Source: Halomonas sp. M20 (GTDB lineage: Bacteria > Pseudomonadota > Gammaproteobacteria > Pseudomonadales > Halomonadaceae). Taken from it: a stretch of DNA of 64,000 nt. Positions 46,792 through 59,836 of the stretch are shown one piece after another. A program made the position numbers and the translations under genes. Position 1 is the first letter of the stretch. Each line of letters starts with the position of its first letter. A model generated the notes under the pieces. That model was not told the DNA's origin. It did no database searches and saw only the letters and a program-made list of their open reading frames with translations. The stretch is from the NCBI RefSeq assembly GCF_020622265.1, contig NZ_JACNMQ010000007.1, positions 62,001 through 126,000 on the forward strand. The letters run 5' to 3'.

Positions 46792-49580
46792 GGGCGATCC
46801 CCCGGGCGATCCGGCTGCGCGTCGCCTTGCGGCTGACGGCTGCTCTCATCCCCCTGATGCTGCTGTTCTCTGGATACACGCACCCAGTCACCGCCATGCA
46901 GTGCGCTACTCACTCCCATCGGCACTCCCAGCACCCCGGCCGGTAGCGCTGCATCGAGATGCAAGGGTAGAACGAGTCGGCCAGTCGATGCTTCCACCGC
47001 GAGAGCGTCGCCTTCGCCCACATTCAGTCGCTGGGCGTCGTCTGCGGAGAGCGTCAGCATTGCCGGCGTCGTACGCTCGATGATCGGCTCGGCCCGGGAG
47101 GAGGTTTCATCACCGCCAAACAGACGCGGTAGACACACCACTTGCCACTCGTTGTCACGAGCACGGAATCCCTGGGGAATCTCTCTCGCATAATCGTAGT
47201 GACCGGGCCGTGAATGCAGCAGCCGTGCCCCTGGGTCGCCGGCGCGTAGATGGCCTCCCACCTCGTCGGTGAACTTGTTCCAGGCTTGGGGCGAGTTCCA
47301 GCCGGGGGCCCAGGCAAAGGCCACCTCCTTGCGCGGCCGATCGAAGCCGTTGTAGCCCTCCATGGAGAAGGTGAAAGGCGTATCCGGGTCCTGGGGTACG
47401 CGGGGCTCGCTGACGCACAGGTTGGCGCGCATGGCGGTGCGTCCGCTGTAGCGATGAGGCTCCCGGGCCAGCTTGAGCCCCTGCACACGATAATCCGCAT
47501 CCCGAGACGCCTCGACGATACCCGCCAGCGCTGGATGCCGCCGGGCACAGGCTTCCGTCACATCATCCAGCGTGATGTTTGCGGATTCGTAGCGATTGAG
47601 GCTCGCCTTCAAGGTGTACAGCCAGCGCCAGCTCTCGTGAATACGGGTTTCAGGGCGGATATAGCGCGGATCGAACACCTGAAAGAAGCGTTGCGCTCGC
47701 CCCTCGAAATTGACCAGGGTGCCATCTGCCTCGGCGAAGCTCGAGGCCGGCAACCCTAGGTGGGCATGCACCCAGGTCGGCGTGCGCTGATGATCGAGGA
47801 CGATGACGCTCTCGGCACCTTCCAGCGCCGCATCGACTTGGGCCTGAGGCAGACGCTGATAGAGATCGTTTTCGAGCACCACCACGGCGTCGGCATTCTT
47901 TGCCATCAGTTCGTCCAGCGCCCATTCCAGGGAGTGACCACCCAACAGCGCCAGGCCGGTACTATTGGCTTCACTGCGAATCAAGGTCAACCCGCCACGA
48001 CTGGCGCGACGCGCCAGGGCCCGAGCGATGTTGCCCGCCGCCTCCAGAATGGCCAGCGATCCCAGTGAGCCACCGCTGATGACCAGCGGACGCTGAGCCG
48101 CCATCAAGGCTTTCGCGATGCGCTGGGCTTCACTGCCCAGGGCCTCGTCGAGATTGTCGACGGTCGGCGCCGAATCATCGATAGCGTGGGCCACCGCAAA
48201 ACCGAGCCGAGCGATGTCGTCCACTGCCAGGGCCCAGCTCGACTGACTGATCTGATCGAGCCCGGTACGGGTCGGATAGGCGATGAACAATGGATGACGC
48301 TCGTCCTGGCCCAGAGTCTTGACGGCTTCGGCATTCCAGGCCGGAATGCTACGTGCCTCGGCCAGCTCGTCACGGCGTCCAAGCACTGCCTGACGCACCG
48401 ACAACCCGACTCGGGCAGCGCTCTGAATCAGGTCTTCGCCCAGTACCAGTACCGCGTCATGCTCTTCGATATCCCGCAGTGTCGGCGTGGATAATCCCGA
48501 CTCGCAATTGAGTCGGGTCATGGTTTTCAGGCAGGCCTGTTCGTTGGCCACGATACCCGTCGAGAAATTATCTTCACCCACCAGTTCGCGCAGCTGATGG
48601 TTACTCTCGAGACTTGCCCGAGGCGAACCGATACCGATGACACGGCGGGCACTGCGCAAGAGATCGCCCCCCCGATCCAGAGCGGCATCCACATCCAGGG
48701 TAACACTCTCATCCGCCCGATCGCTGCGCCATTCCGGCACCCGCGGGCGATCCTTGCGATTGACATAGCCATAGCCAAAGCGCCCGCGATCGCACAGGAA
48801 ATAGCGGTTGAGCTCACCGTGATAACGGTTCTCGATACGTCGGATATCGCCGTAGCGCTCTCCGGGGCTGATATTGCAGCCCACGGAACATTGATGACAG
48901 ATACTTGGCGCGAACTGCAGGTCCCACTTGCGGGTGTAATGCTCCGAATGGGTCCGGTCGGTGAATACACCGGTGGGACACACCTCGGTCAAATTGCCGG
49001 AAAACGGGCTCTCCAGCACGCCTTCCTGATAGCGCCCAAAATAGATGTTGTCGTTGGCACCGAAGGCACCCAGATCCTCGCCGCCGGCGTAATCCTCGTA
49101 AAAACGCACGCAGCGATAGCAGGTGATGCAGCGATTCATCTCGTGGCCGATAAAAGGGCCCAGATATTGATTGCGATGGGTACGCTTGCGGAAGCGATAA
49201 CGCCTGCGGTCATGACCGGTCATGACGGTCATATCCTGCAGATGGCAGTGACCGCCCTCCTCGCACACCGGACAGTCGTGGGGATGGTTGATCATCAGCC
49301 ATTCGATGACATTCTTGCGAAACGCCTTGGCCTCCTCGTCGTCGATGGAGATCCAGCTGTCATCCGTCGCCGGAGTCATGCAGGACATCACCAGCATGCC
49401 CTTGTCGTCATCCTTGTCCTTGTACTGCTTGACCGCGCACTGACGGCAGGCGCCCACGCTGCCCATGGCCGGATGCCAGCAGAAATAGGGCACGTCCAGC
49501 CCCAGAGACAGGCAGGCCTGGAGCAGATTGTCCGCCCCGTCGACATCAAACGCCTGGCCGTCTACATGAATCGTTGCCAT
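46788..49580 (-). CDS. nuoG: NADH:quinone oxidoreductase subunit G
   Basis: A 930-residue iron-sulfur subunit. The N-terminal 2Fe-2S domain ([15 protein letters not shown]), the His/Cys site for N5 ([14 protein letters not shown]), N4 ([12 protein letters not shown]) and the extra N7 site typical of E. coli-type NuoG (CHQCSVGC) are present, followed by a molybdopterin-oxidoreductase-like domain without cofactor. About 20 residues longer than the E. coli protein. Starts 23 bases after nuoF. Confidence 0.95.
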   Translation of the reverse strand: MATIHVDGQAFDVDGADNLLQACLSLGLDVPYFCWHPAMGSVGACRQCAVKQYKDKDDDKGMLVMSCMTPATDDSWISIDDEEAKAFRKNVIEWLMINHPHDCPVCEEGGHCHLQDMTVMTGHDRRRYRFRKRTHRNQYLGPFIGHEMNRCITCYRCVRFYEDYAGGEDLGAFGANDNIYFGRYQEGVLESPFSGNLTEVCPTGVFTDRTHSEHYTRKWDLQFAPSICHQCSVGCNISPGERYGDIRRIENRYHGELNRYFLCDRGRFGYGYVNRKDRPRVPEWRSDRADESVTLDVDAALDRGGDLLRSARRVIGIGSPRASLESNHQLRELVGEDNFSTGIVANEQACLKTMTRLNCESGLSTPTLRDIEEHDAVLVLGEDLIQSAARVGLSVRQAVLGRRDELAEARSIPAWNAEAVKTLGQDERHPLFIAYPTRTGLDQISQSSWALAVDDIARLGFAVAHAIDDSAPTVDNLDEALGSEAQRIAKALMAAQRPLVISGGSLGSLAILEAAGNIARALARRASRGGLTLIRSEANSTGLALLGGHSLEWALDELMAKNADAVVVLENDLYQRLPQAQVDAALEGAESVIVLDHQRTPTWVHAHLGLPASSFAEADGTLVNFEGRAQRFFQVFDPRYIRPETRIHESWRWLYTLKASLNRYESANITLDDVTEACARRHPALAGIVEASRDADYRVQGLKLAREPHRYSGRTAMRANLCVSEPRVPQDPDTPFTFSMEGYNGFDRPRKEVAFAWAPGWNSPQAWNKFTDEVGGHLRAGDPGARLLHSRPGHYDYAREIPQGFRARDNEWQVVCLPRLFGGDETSSRAEPIIERTTPAMLTLSADDAQRLNVGEGDALAVEASTGRLVLPLHLDAALPAGVLGVPMGVSSALHGGDWVRVSREQQHQGDESSRQPQGDAQPDRPGDRP

Positions 49581-49603
49581 CTACAGTGCTCCCTGGCTGT
49601 TCT

Positions 49604-50974
49604 TCATACCTCACCTACCGGGATCGGATCTTCATGGGCGGCGTGTCGACGATGTGTGATACCCGCCTCGAACTCATGACGAAAATGCCTGATTGACGAC
49701 TCCAGCGGCATCGCCGCCCCGGGCGCGTGGGCGCAGAAGGTTCTACCCGGCCCGAGATCCGTGGCCAGACTCTCGAGCAATTCGATATCGCCCTGCTCGC
49801 CCTCGCCTCGCTCCAGGGACTGCAAAATCTTCAGCGTCCAGGGCAGGCCATCGCGACACGGCGTGCACCAACCGCAGGATTCTCGGGCAAAAAAGGCTTC
49901 GAGATTGCGCGTCAGAGAGACCACGCTCTGATCCTCGGTCACCACGGTCAGAAGGCCGGTGCCCAGGCGACTGCCGTATTCGCCGATGGTGTCGAAGTCC
50001 AGCGCCAATTCGAGATGCTCCGGCAGAAGAAAACCGGTACTGCCGCCGCCGGGCAGCCAGGTCTTGAGCCCTCGACCGTCCTTCACGCCCCCCGCCCGAT
50101 CAAGCAGCTCCGCACCACTGGTACCGATCGGCAATTCCCATAAACCGGTACGATTGACACGACCGGAGACACCGTACAACTTGGTGCCGCCATCGTCGCT
50201 CAAGCCACCGGAGAGCTCCTGATACCACTTGGCGCCGTGCTGCATGACCGCCGGCACGTTGCACAGGGTCTCGACGTTGTTGACCACCGTAGGCTTGCCC
50301 CAGGCTCCGGATTGACCGGGAAACGGGGGCTTGTTGCGAGGGTTGGCGCGCTTGCCTTCCAGGGAATTGATCAGCGCCGTCTCTTCGCCACAGATGTAGC
50401 GGCCAGCGCCGGTATGCAAGGCGATGTCGAAATCGAAACCGCTACCGGCAATGTCCTTGCCCAGCCAGCCCGCGGCTCGGGCTTCATCTATCGCCCGGGC
50501 CAAGGCGTTGGCGGCTTCGATATATTCACCACGCAGAAAGATGTAGCCGTAGCAGGAGTTGTTGGCGTAGGCGCCGAGAATCATGCCCTCGATCAGCAGA
50601 TGGGGCTGCTGCTCGAGCAGCAAGCGGTCCTTGAAGGTGCCCGGCTCCATCTCGTCGGCATTGCAGACGATATAGCCCCGGGGCAGATCGCCGCCCTGCA
50701 TGGTCAGGCTCCATTTCACCCCGGCGGAGAACCCTGCACCCCCGCGACCGCGCACGTTGGCCTCTTTCATGGTGTCGATCACATCCGAAGACGATAGCTC
50801 ACCGAGCACCTTCTTGACCGCGGCGTAACCTTCCTTCTCGACGTATTCCTCAAGGCCGATCAGCGCGCCGTCTTCCCGCAGGCGCCAGGTGAGCGGATGG
50901 GTCTCGGCGCGGCGTTCGGCGGCACTTTGACGCAATTGGCTGTGATAGCGAAGGGACGCAGGAGATGAGGTCAT
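49604..50974 (-). CDS. nuoF: NADH:quinone oxidoreductase subunit F
   Basis: A 456-residue subunit binding NADH, FMN and cluster N3. [16 protein letters not shown] (FMN), [20 protein letters not shown] (NADH), and [12 protein letters not shown] plus the late Cys in [11 protein letters not shown] (N3 ligands) are all there. The ATG overlaps the nuoE stop by 4 bases. Confidence 0.96.
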   Translation of the reverse strand: MTSSPASLRYHSQLRQSAAERRAETHPLTWRLREDGALIGLEEYVEKEGYAAVKKVLGELSSSDVIDTMKEANVRGRGGAGFSAGVKWSLTMQGGDLPRGYIVCNADEMEPGTFKDRLLLEQQPHLLIEGMILGAYANNSCYGYIFLRGEYIEAANALARAIDEARAAGWLGKDIAGSGFDFDIALHTGAGRYICGEETALINSLEGKRANPRNKPPFPGQSGAWGKPTVVNNVETLCNVPAVMQHGAKWYQELSGGLSDDGGTKLYGVSGRVNRTGLWELPIGTSGAELLDRAGGVKDGRGLKTWLPGGGSTGFLLPEHLELALDFDTIGEYGSRLGTGLLTVVTEDQSVVSLTRNLEAFFARESCGWCTPCRDGLPWTLKILQSLERGEGEQGDIELLESLATDLGPGRTFCAHAPGAAMPLESSIRHFRHEFEAGITHRRHAAHEDPIPVGEV

Positions 50975-51495
50975 GAATACTCCTTCAAAAGCTCGGCCAC
51001 GGCCTCCGGTGGTACGGGGCCAAAGGTATCGTCACCGATCATCATGGCGGGACCGCGATCGCAGGCGCCCAGGCAGCATACCGGCAGCAGGGTGAAGCGG
51101 CCGTCTGGGGTGGTCTGGCCAAAATCGATGCCCAGTTCCGCGGTGATGGCCTCGCGCAGCTCATCGAAGCCGGTCAGAAAACAGGAGCTGCTGTCGCAGA
51201 TCAGGATGACGTGACGCCCCACCGGTTGCCGGAAGATTAGACTGTAGAACGTGGCCACGCCTTCGACGGAAGCGGGCCCTACTCCAAGCACCTCGGCAAT
51301 GGCGGGAATCGCCCCGTCCGGCACCCAGCCGTGGCGACGCTGAACGATCTTCAGCGCCTCGATGCAGGCCGCCTGGGGCTGCTCGTAATGATCGCGTTCC
51401 TCCAGGATGGCGGCGCGATCCTCTTCGTGTAGAACGAAGCCATCGCCGTCGCTGGCGATAGAAGAGTGAATATTGAGAGAAGCATTGTCGTTCAT
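50971..51495 (-). CDS. nuoE: NADH:quinone oxidoreductase subunit E
   Basis: A 174-residue subunit with the 2Fe-2S cluster N1a. The ligands are in [10 protein letters not shown] and [29 protein letters not shown] is the conserved helical part. In these spacing patterns the first site is CDSSSC, as in E. coli. Starts 2 bases after nuoCD. Confidence 0.95.
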   Translation of the reverse strand: MNDNASLNIHSSIASDGDGFVLHEEDRAAILEERDHYEQPQAACIEALKIVQRRHGWVPDGAIPAIAEVLGVGPASVEGVATFYSLIFRQPVGRHVILICDSSSCFLTGFDELREAITAELGIDFGQTTPDGRFTLLPVCCLGACDRGPAMMIGDDTFGPVPPEAVAELLKEYS

Positions 51496-51497
51496 GT

Positions 51498-53276
51498 TCA
51501 GCGATCCACGTCGGCCATGACGAAATCGATACTGCCCAGATGGGCAATCAGATCCGGTACGAAACCGCCCCGCATCAAGGCCGGAATATGCTGCAAGTGC
51601 GGGAAGCTTGGCGTCCGGATCCGGGTACGATAACTCATGGTATTGCCGTCACTGGTCAGGTAGTAGCTGTTGATGCCCTTGGTCGCCTCGATCATCTGCA
51701 TCGATTCGTTGGGCTTCAAGACCGGCCCCCAGGAAACCTGAAGGAAATGGGTAATCAGGGTCTCGATATGCTGCAGCATACGCTCTCGAGGAGGGGGCGT
51801 AGTCAAGGGGTGATCCGCCTTGTAATCCCCGGCCGGCATGTGATCGAGACACTGCTGAATGATGCGCAGACTCTGGCGCATTTCATCGATGCGCACCTGG
51901 CCGCGGTCGAAGGCATCCCCGTTGTGTCCGGTTGGAATCTCGAAGTCGAAGTTTTCATAACCCGAATAGGGGCGCTGCTTGCGTAGATCGAAATCGAGCC
52001 CCGTGGCACGTAGATTGGGACCGGTGATGCCCCAGGCCAGGGCTTCCGTGGTGTCATGAGCGGCGATATGACGCGTACGCTCGCGCACGATGGCATTCTC
52101 CATCATCACCCGCTCGTATTCCCGCAAGCGTTTGGGCATCCAGTCGAGGAAGCCTTTCACCAGCTTCTCCCAGCCCTTGGGCAGATCGTGAGCCACGCCG
52201 CCGATACGGTACCAGGCCGGATGCATGCGAAAACCGGTGATCGCCTCGATTACCTCATAGCCCTTCTGCCGATCGGTGAAGGTGAAGAATACCGGGGTCA
52301 TGGCCCCGAGGTCTTGAAGATAGGTCCCGAGGAACAGTAGATGGCTGGTGATACGGAACATTTCCGCCATCATCACCCGGATAGTCTCGGCACGCTTTGT
52401 CACGGTAATCCCGGCGAGCTTTTCCACCGCCAGCACGTAGGGCAGGTTGTTCATCACCCCACCGGTGTAATCGATGCGGTCGGTATAGGGGATGAAACTG
52501 TGCCAGGATTGGCGCTCCGCCATCTTCTCAGCGCCGCGATGGTGATAGCCGATGTCCGGCACGCAGTCGATGATCTCTTCGCCATCGAGCTGCAGCACGA
52601 GGCGAAAGGCGCCGTGGGCGGACGGGTGGTTGGGGCCAAGATTGAGAAACATGAACTCGCTATCGTCATGCTTGCGCCGCATGCCCCAGGCTTCCGGGTC
52701 GAACTTGAGCGCCTGCTGCTCCCTGTCCTGGCCTTCCACGGTCAGGGTGTAGGGATCGAATTCCGTGGCCCGGGCGTGATGATCCTTGCGCAGGGGGTGC
52801 CCGTGCCAGGTCGGCGGCATGAGAATGCGCGTCAGGTGCGGATGACCTTCGAAGGAGATGCCGAACAAATCCCACACTTCCCGCTCGTACCAGTTGGCGT
52901 TGGGGTAGAGCGAGACGATACTGGGGAGCGACAGGCCGGCCTCGTGGAGTGCCACCTTGAGGATCACATCCCGGTTACGCGATACCGAAAGCAGATGATA
53001 AAAGACGGTAAAGTCCGAGTCCGGCAGACCCCGGCGATGGCTACGCAGGCGCTCATCGGTGGCCGAGAGATCATAGAGCATCTCGAAGGCTTGAGACTTG
53101 TCCCGCAAAAAGGCGAGCACATCGATCAGCGCGTCCCGGGCCACCCAGACCACCGGCCAGCCGGTCAGAGTAGTCTGCTCCAGCACGATCTGTTCTTCGA
53201 AGCGCTGATGGAGCGCTTCTACAACGGTATCAGGACCGGTCTTGAGGGTGTCGGATGATGGTGACGCGACGCTCAT
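51498..53276 (-). CDS. nuoCD: NADH:quinone oxidoreductase fused subunit C/D
   Basis: A 592-residue fusion of the 30 kDa (NuoC, about 1-190) and 49 kDa (NuoD, about 215-592) subunits, as in E. coli and relatives. NuoC part: [12 protein letters not shown]-like [19 protein letters not shown] and [10 protein letters not shown]; NuoD part: [33 protein letters not shown] and the C-terminal DFVMADVDR, forming the quinone pocket. The fusion supports a gammaproteobacterial origin. Confidence 0.96.
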   Translation of the reverse strand: MSVASPSSDTLKTGPDTVVEALHQRFEEQIVLEQTTLTGWPVVWVARDALIDVLAFLRDKSQAFEMLYDLSATDERLRSHRRGLPDSDFTVFYHLLSVSRNRDVILKVALHEAGLSLPSIVSLYPNANWYEREVWDLFGISFEGHPHLTRILMPPTWHGHPLRKDHHARATEFDPYTLTVEGQDREQQALKFDPEAWGMRRKHDDSEFMFLNLGPNHPSAHGAFRLVLQLDGEEIIDCVPDIGYHHRGAEKMAERQSWHSFIPYTDRIDYTGGVMNNLPYVLAVEKLAGITVTKRAETIRVMMAEMFRITSHLLFLGTYLQDLGAMTPVFFTFTDRQKGYEVIEAITGFRMHPAWYRIGGVAHDLPKGWEKLVKGFLDWMPKRLREYERVMMENAIVRERTRHIAAHDTTEALAWGITGPNLRATGLDFDLRKQRPYSGYENFDFEIPTGHNGDAFDRGQVRIDEMRQSLRIIQQCLDHMPAGDYKADHPLTTPPPRERMLQHIETLITHFLQVSWGPVLKPNESMQMIEATKGINSYYLTSDGNTMSYRTRIRTPSFPHLQHIPALMRGGFVPDLIAHLGSIDFVMADVDR

Positions 53277-53327
53277 TAGGATGAATGCTTCCCTTGCCTG
53301 GCAATGAAACGGAGCACATGTACTGAC

Positions 53328-54008
53328 TCAGATGCTGTCCGGAGTACGCAGCTCCGTGGCCTGAATGCGCTGCTCCCTGTGCTTTTCCCGCTGGGAGGGC
53401 ATTTCGGCACGATAGACCCCCTGATCGCCGACCACCCAGGAGAGCGGCCTGCGTTCTTCCTGAATCGAATCCTGCAGCAGCTGCAAGCCGTGCAGAAACG
53501 CCTCGGGGCGCGGCGGGCAGCCGGGGATGTAGACATCCACCGGCAGGAACTTGTCGACGCCCTGCACCACGGAATAGATATCGTACATGCCGCCGGAGTT
53601 GGCGCAGGAGCCCATCGAGATCACCCACTTAGGCTCGAGCATCTGATCGTAGAGCTGCTGGATGACCGGTGCCATCTTGAGAAAACAGGTGCCGGCGATG
53701 ACCATGAAATCCGCCTGACGCGGGGAGGCGCGAATGACCTCGGCGCCAAAACGCGCGATGTCGTGAGGCGCGGTAAACGCCGTGGTCATCTCCACGTAGC
53801 AGCAGGAAAGTCCGAAGTTATAGGGCCACAGCGAATTCTTGCGCCCCCAGTTGACCGCAGAATGCAGCACCTCTTCGAGCTTGCCGGTAAACACGTTGCG
53901 ATGAATCTGCTGCTTGACCGGATCTTCGACCCGACGCTGCTCGTTCAGAGGGTATTGAGAACTGTCCGTGGCAATCGCGTCGGTTGCGCGGGTCAGGGTA
54001 TAGGCCAT
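53328..54008 (-). CDS. nuoB: NADH:quinone oxidoreductase subunit B
   Basis: A 226-residue subunit carrying cluster N2 next to the quinone site. Ligands: the tandem Cys pair in GLSCCYVEM, one in [13 protein letters not shown] and one in [14 protein letters not shown] 54008 has GGAGGAG just upstream; an in-frame ATG at 54035 lacks it. 108 bases separate it from nuoA. Confidence 0.96.
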   Translation of the reverse strand: MAYTLTRATDAIATDSSQYPLNEQRRVEDPVKQQIHRNVFTGKLEEVLHSAVNWGRKNSLWPYNFGLSCCYVEMTTAFTAPHDIARFGAEVIRASPRQADFMVIAGTCFLKMAPVIQQLYDQMLEPKWVISMGSCANSGGMYDIYSVVQGVDKFLPVDVYIPGCPPRPEAFLHGLQLLQDSIQEERRPLSWVVGDQGVYRAEMPSQREKHREQRIQATELRTPDSI

Positions 54009-54116
54009 GAAACTCCTCCAGCGAAAATCCAGCACGGGTACATAAGCGGGCCTGAATAAAGATCCCGAAGCGCACGATGATGGCGTTATTATCCGACGCC
54101 GTTGCCAACTACAGCG

Positions 54117-54512
54117 TCATTTGCCGCCACGGCCTGCCGGCGCCCAATCAAGAGCCCCCACGCGGCTGTCATACACCAAGCCTGCCAGCAATATCAGGAT
54201 GAATATCGATGCGCCGACGAAACCGGTCCATCCGACCTCGCGAACCGAAATGGCCCAGGCAAAGAGAAATACTGCTTCGATATCGAAGATGACGAAGAGC
54301 ATGGCGACTAGATAGAACTTGATGGAGAAGGGTTGACGAGCGCTTCCGGCACCGAGAATACCGCCTTCGAAGGGGATGGTCTTGCTGCGTCCTTGACTAC
54401 GACCACCAAGCAGCATCGAGGCGCCAAGCATGAACATGCACAAGGCAATTACCGCAAAGATAAAAAAACCAACGCCCCAGTACTCGGCTATCAATGCAAT
54501 GTTCCGATCCAT
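54117..54512 (-). CDS. nuoA: NADH:quinone oxidoreductase subunit A
   Basis: A 131-residue three-helix subunit and first gene of the nuo operon. [40 protein letters not shown] is the conserved core with the acidic helix residues. ATG 54512 with GAGGG 7 bases upstream is preferred to the GTG at 54518. The C-terminus ([13 protein letters not shown]) is typical. Confidence 0.95.
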   Translation of the reverse strand: MDRNIALIAEYWGVGFFIFAVIALCMFMLGASMLLGGRSQGRSKTIPFEGGILGAGSARQPFSIKFYLVAMLFVIFDIEAVFLFAWAISVREVGWTGFVGASIFILILLAGLVYDSRVGALDWAPAGRGGK

Positions 54513-54621
54513 GAACACGCCCTCGCTAGATCAAACTCTATCTCTATGATGCATGAATGCTAAGCAGCGTCAATCGCGCTGCGTCGCAGCAGATAATACT
54601 ACGCTTATCGATCCGGGCATC

Positions 54622-54650
54622 AGTATAGAGGAACAAAAAGGATTAACCAA
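54622..54650 (-). promoter_or_regulatory. Candidate sigma-70 promoter of the nuo operon
   Basis: On the minus strand TTGGTT (54650-54645) and TATACT (54627-54622) are spaced 17 bases apart, about 110 bases before the nuoA start. It gives a leader of roughly 100 bases; no terminator-like structure was seen in it. Confidence 0.5.
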
Positions 54651-54668
54651 AAGCTCAACTTGCCTCGA

Positions 54669-55097
54669 TCAACACAGCGGTGCTAGCCAAACCTGAGCCA
54701 ATGCCAGCAGCAGCGCATAACGAGCGCCCTTGGCAACAACGATCAACAGTGTCGCTCGCCACCAGACCAGACGCAATACACCCGCCATCACGACCAGTGC
54801 ATCACCCACGACCGGCGCCCAGGACAGCAACAGGCTCCACTCTCCAAAGCGCCGATACCACCGCTCGGCTCGAAGCAGGTTGCGTGACGACACCGGAAAC
54901 CAGCGCTGATGCTGAAAACGCCGCGCATAACGCCCCAGCGCCACATTGACCATACTGCCCAGACTATTGCCCGCTGTCGCCACCAGCCACAAAAGCAGCG
55001 GAGGTTCTCCGATACACCATTGACGCGCCAGCCAAACCTCGGAGCCTCCCGGCAGCAGGGTGGCACTCGCCAGCGCGACTAGAAACAGAGTCAGCAT
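54669..55097 (-). CDS. YqaA-type small DedA/VTT-family membrane protein
   Basis: A 142-residue protein of the short YqaA branch. SATLLPGGSEVWL at the start, ATAGNSLGSMVNVALGRYARR, RAERWYRRFGEWSLLLSWAPVVGDALVVMAGVLR with the Gly-Asp of VTT proteins, and a final helix. DedA-family proteins are linked to lipid flipping and membrane homeostasis; YqaA itself is not characterised. Upstream of nuoA, same strand, 150 bases away; divergent from thiD. Confidence 0.87.
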   Translation of the reverse strand: MLTLFLVALASATLLPGGSEVWLARQWCIGEPPLLLWLVATAGNSLGSMVNVALGRYARRFQHQRWFPVSSRNLLRAERWYRRFGEWSLLLSWAPVVGDALVVMAGVLRLVWWRATLLIVVAKGARYALLLALAQVWLAPLC

Positions 55098-55160
55098 GGC
55101 TTGTACCCATCGGATTGTTTTAGGCTATAAGCCTCCAAGCCACTCAAGACTATTTCCTCG

Positions 55161-55973
55161 ATGACCACCCTCTCCTTCATTCCCAATGCCTTGACCATCG
55201 CTGGCTCGGACCCCTCCGGGGGCGCCGGCATTCAGGCAGATCTCAAGACCTTCTCGGCGCTGGATGTCTATGGTACCAGCGTGATCACCGCCTTGACGGC
55301 GCAGAACACCCAAGGCGTCTTCGACGTGCATACCCTGCCGACGAATTTCATCGCCGCACAGCTGGACACACTGCTGAGCGATGTGGATATCGAGGCGGTG
55401 AAGATCGGCATGGTAGCGAGCGAGGAAGTAGCTAACGTCATCCGGGATGCCCTTGTGCGCCGGCGCCCGCGCTGGATCGTACTGGACCCGGTGATGGTGG
55501 CCAAGAGCGGTGACGTCCTGGTCGACGACGCCGGCATTCGCGCCGTTCGCGAGATACTGGTCCCGCTGGCGGATCTGGTTACTCCCAACCTGCCGGAGGC
55601 CGCAGTACTGCTCAACGGCCCGATCGCCCAGGACGTTTCACAGATGGAAGCGATCGCCCCACAGCTGTTGGCACTAGGCACGGCAAACGTGTTGCTCAAG
55701 GGCGGGCATCTGCGCGGTGAGCGCTGCCCCGATCTGCTGATCTCGAATCAAGGAACGCATTGGCTCGACGCCCTCCGGGTCGATACCGACAACCTGCATG
55801 GCACCGGCTGCACCCTCTCCTCCGCAATCGCGGCCTATCTGGCCCGAGGTCATGACCTGAGGGAAGCGGTAGAACAAGCAAAGGCCTGGCTCGGCCAGGC
55901 GCTGAGCGCCAGCGAAAAACTTCGGGTCGGTAAGGGGCATGGCCCGGTGCATCACTTTCATGCCTGGTGGTAA
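55161..55973 (+). CDS. thiD: Hydroxymethylpyrimidine/phosphomethylpyrimidine kinase
   Basis: A 270-residue ribokinase-fold enzyme making HMP-PP for thiamine. ALTIAGSDPSGGAGIQADLKTFSALDVYG is the substrate-binding start; DPVMVAKSGD and the C-terminal DNLHGTGCTLSSAIAAYLARG with the catalytic Asp/Gly-rich anion hole are intact. No thiE, tenA or TPP riboswitch is next to it; it stands alone. Confidence 0.94.
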   Translation: MTTLSFIPNALTIAGSDPSGGAGIQADLKTFSALDVYGTSVITALTAQNTQGVFDVHTLPTNFIAAQLDTLLSDVDIEAVKIGMVASEEVANVIRDALVRRRPRWIVLDPVMVAKSGDVLVDDAGIRAVREILVPLADLVTPNLPEAAVLLNGPIAQDVSQMEAIAPQLLALGTANVLLKGGHLRGERCPDLLISNQGTHWLDALRVDTDNLHGTGCTLSSAIAAYLARGHDLREAVEQAKAWLGQALSASEKLRVGKGHGPVHHFHAWW

Positions 55974-56003
55974 CACAGCATTGCACGGCCGTGGCAGGCT
56001 AAG

Positions 56004-57083
56004 CTATGAAGGCGATGAAGCGGCCTCGGTCTTCGTTGAGTCTGCGCTGTCATCTTCATTGCCGCTATCGTCTTTTCCCTGCGCCGCCCGCAATTCCTTG
56101 TCTAGTGTCTCAAGAATCTTCTTGCCTCGCTCGCCTGCCTGTTCGATGTAGACATCACGCACCGGCAGGCTCTTTTCCCGAAACGCCTGGCGCTGCTCTT
56201 CGGTAAGCGTACTCATCTCGATATCGCTATTTTCCTCGATAGCCTCTAGCCGCTGCTGGTTGAGCTCTGCCTGGCGGTCGAAGATGAAGCTGCGCATATC
56301 GTCGGTGACGTCATCTATCATGGCCCGACGCTCCTCGGGCAGTTGCGCAAGGAAGTCCTGAGCCGCCACGAGCGTGGTGACAACCGGTGCCGGTCTGGCC
56401 TGGACAAGATGACTCTGCCGCTCGTAGAGATTCATTTCCTCGATAGTGGAAGCCGTGCTGGCCTGACCTTCAATTTGCCCCGACTGCAGGCCTGAACGAA
56501 GCTCGGCTTGAACCAATGGCTCGGGAACGGCGCCGTAAGCACGATAGGCTTCCTGTGCGATCGGAGAGGACATGGTACGCATCTTGAAGCCTTCCATATC
56601 CTCAGGCGTCTCGATAGCGCGATTGGCAGTCCACACCGCCCAGCCTTCGGAAATGATGCTCAACGGTTGTAGCCCCTGCTCTTGATAAGCCTCCTCGAGC
56701 AGCGGCCGGGCCTGGGTGGTGGCCAGCACCTGCTCGTTGATTTCTTCATCATCGGAGAACAGGAAATGCAGCGAGAATACGCCGGCTTCGGGAATCGTCG
56801 AGGCCAGGTGATCTGGCGAGGCAAAAGCCAGCTGAATGGCGTTCTGGCGAACCAGCTCGGGCAACTGCGGTGAAGTCCCCAGCGCCCCATGGGGATAGAT
56901 ATCGATGCTGATATCGCCCTCGGAGCGCTTTTCGATACGCTTCTTGAACTCCTGGGCATAGGCATCCTGAACACTGCCTTCCACCTCTTCCAGGGCGAAA
57001 CGCCATTTCTCGGCAAAGGCGGCATTCGTCGAGAAAATACCTGCAACGACGATGACCATCGCTAATCCGATTTTCCTGAACAT
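56004..57083 (-). CDS. TRAP transporter substrate-binding protein (DctP-like), orphan, with acidic tail
   Basis: A 359-residue periplasmic binding protein from ATG 57083 (a frame to 57119 lacks the signal start). Signal peptide to AAFA; then EKWRFALEEVEGSVQDAYAQ, AVWTANRAIETPEDMEGFKMR and the ligand Arg region RTMSSPIAQEAYRAYGAVP. The last ~25 residues are Asp, Ser, Glu and Thr-rich (GKDDSGNEDDSADS...), unusual for the family. It is a clear paralogue of the DctP at 62734-63753. No permease genes are adjacent; it may serve a TRAP permease elsewhere. Confidence 0.9.
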   Translation of the reverse strand: MFRKIGLAMVIVVAGIFSTNAAFAEKWRFALEEVEGSVQDAYAQEFKKRIEKRSEGDISIDIYPHGALGTSPQLPELVRQNAIQLAFASPDHLASTIPEAGVFSLHFLFSDDEEINEQVLATTQARPLLEEAYQEQGLQPLSIISEGWAVWTANRAIETPEDMEGFKMRTMSSPIAQEAYRAYGAVPEPLVQAELRSGLQSGQIEGQASTASTIEEMNLYERQSHLVQARPAPVVTTLVAAQDFLAQLPEERRAMIDDVTDDMRSFIFDRQAELNQQRLEAIEENSDIEMSTLTEEQRQAFREKSLPVRDVYIEQAGERGKKILETLDKELRAAQGKDDSGNEDDSADSTKTEAASSPS

Positions 57084-57143
57084 GTTGTTATGCTCTCTAC
57101 TCAAAGTGGTTGAATACACCGATGACAGTCTGACAGGTACGAC

Positions 57144-57581
57144 ATGAAAGCATTGATTCAGCGAGTCAAGGGCGCCAGCGTCGAGGTTGAAGGCCGCCGC
57201 GTAGGCGCCATCGATCAGGGCATACTGGCGCTGATCGGTGTCGAAAAACAGGATGATGAAGCCCGCGCCGACAAGTTACTACACAAGCTTCTGCATTACC
57301 GGATATTCAGCGATGCATCAGGCAAGATGAATCTGGATCTCCAGCAGGTTGAGGGTGGATTGCTGCTGGTTTCCCAGTTCACCCTGGCAGCGGACACCGG
57401 TAAAGGGCTGAGGCCGAGCTTCTCCAGCGCCGCGGCACCGAACGACGGCCAGCGCCTCTACCGTTATTTGCTGGGACAGGCCGAAAAGCGCTGGCCGAAG
57501 GTCGCCAAGGGCGAATTCGGCGCCGACATGCAGGTCAGCCTGATCAACGATGGCCCGGTCACCTTCCTGCTGGAAACCTGA
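57144..57581 (+). CDS. dtd: D-aminoacyl-tRNA deacylase
   Basis: A 145-residue enzyme that removes D-amino acids from tRNA in the cytosol. [21 protein letters not shown], the catalytic [20 protein letters not shown] and the cross-subunit [10 protein letters not shown] (Gly-Pro motif) are all present. Length is the same as E. coli Dtd. Divergent from the dctP gene, 60 bases apart. Confidence 0.95.
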   Translation: MKALIQRVKGASVEVEGRRVGAIDQGILALIGVEKQDDEARADKLLHKLLHYRIFSDASGKMNLDLQQVEGGLLLVSQFTLAADTGKGLRPSFSSAAAPNDGQRLYRYLLGQAEKRWPKVAKGEFGADMQVSLINDGPVTFLLET

Positions 57582-57589
57582 CGCCACCT

Positions 57590-57823
57590 CTAATTCTTTT
57601 TAGGATGCCACTTGTCGTCGTCGCCCTTTTCATACTTCTCCTTGACCGCGGCCCAGGCGACCCGATGAGCGGTCTCCTCCCGGGAGGCATCGCCCCGACG
57701 ATCCTCGGGCTTCTCGTACTCGTCCCAGGCGCTATTGAAGGCCTCCTTGTAGATCGTCTGCGCCTTGGGCGGCAGAACGTTTTGCACGCTATCGGGCAGT
57801 TCCTCACGCTTGTCATAAGGCAT
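57590..57823 (-). CDS. ChaB family protein
   Basis: A 77-residue small protein from ATG 57823, which has an excellent AGGAGGTCG upstream. MPYDKREELPDSVQNVLPPKAQTIY, FNSAWDEY and AHRVAWAAVKEKYEK match ChaB, named after the E. coli cation transport regulator. The protein is a small helical cytosolic protein whose real job is uncertain. Stop is 8 bases from the convergent dtd stop. Confidence 0.9.
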   Translation of the reverse strand: MPYDKREELPDSVQNVLPPKAQTIYKEAFNSAWDEYEKPEDRRGDASREETAHRVAWAAVKEKYEKGDDDKWHPKKN

Positions 57824-57880
57824 ATCGACCTCCTGTCTGATCAAAAGTGAACGGGCCTCGGCAGTCTATCGAATCAGCGA

Positions 57881-59794
<1,914 letters not shown>

Positions 59795-59836
59795 GAAAAC
59801 TCCCGAGCGTGGACTGGATGGCGCAGCCAAGTGAAA

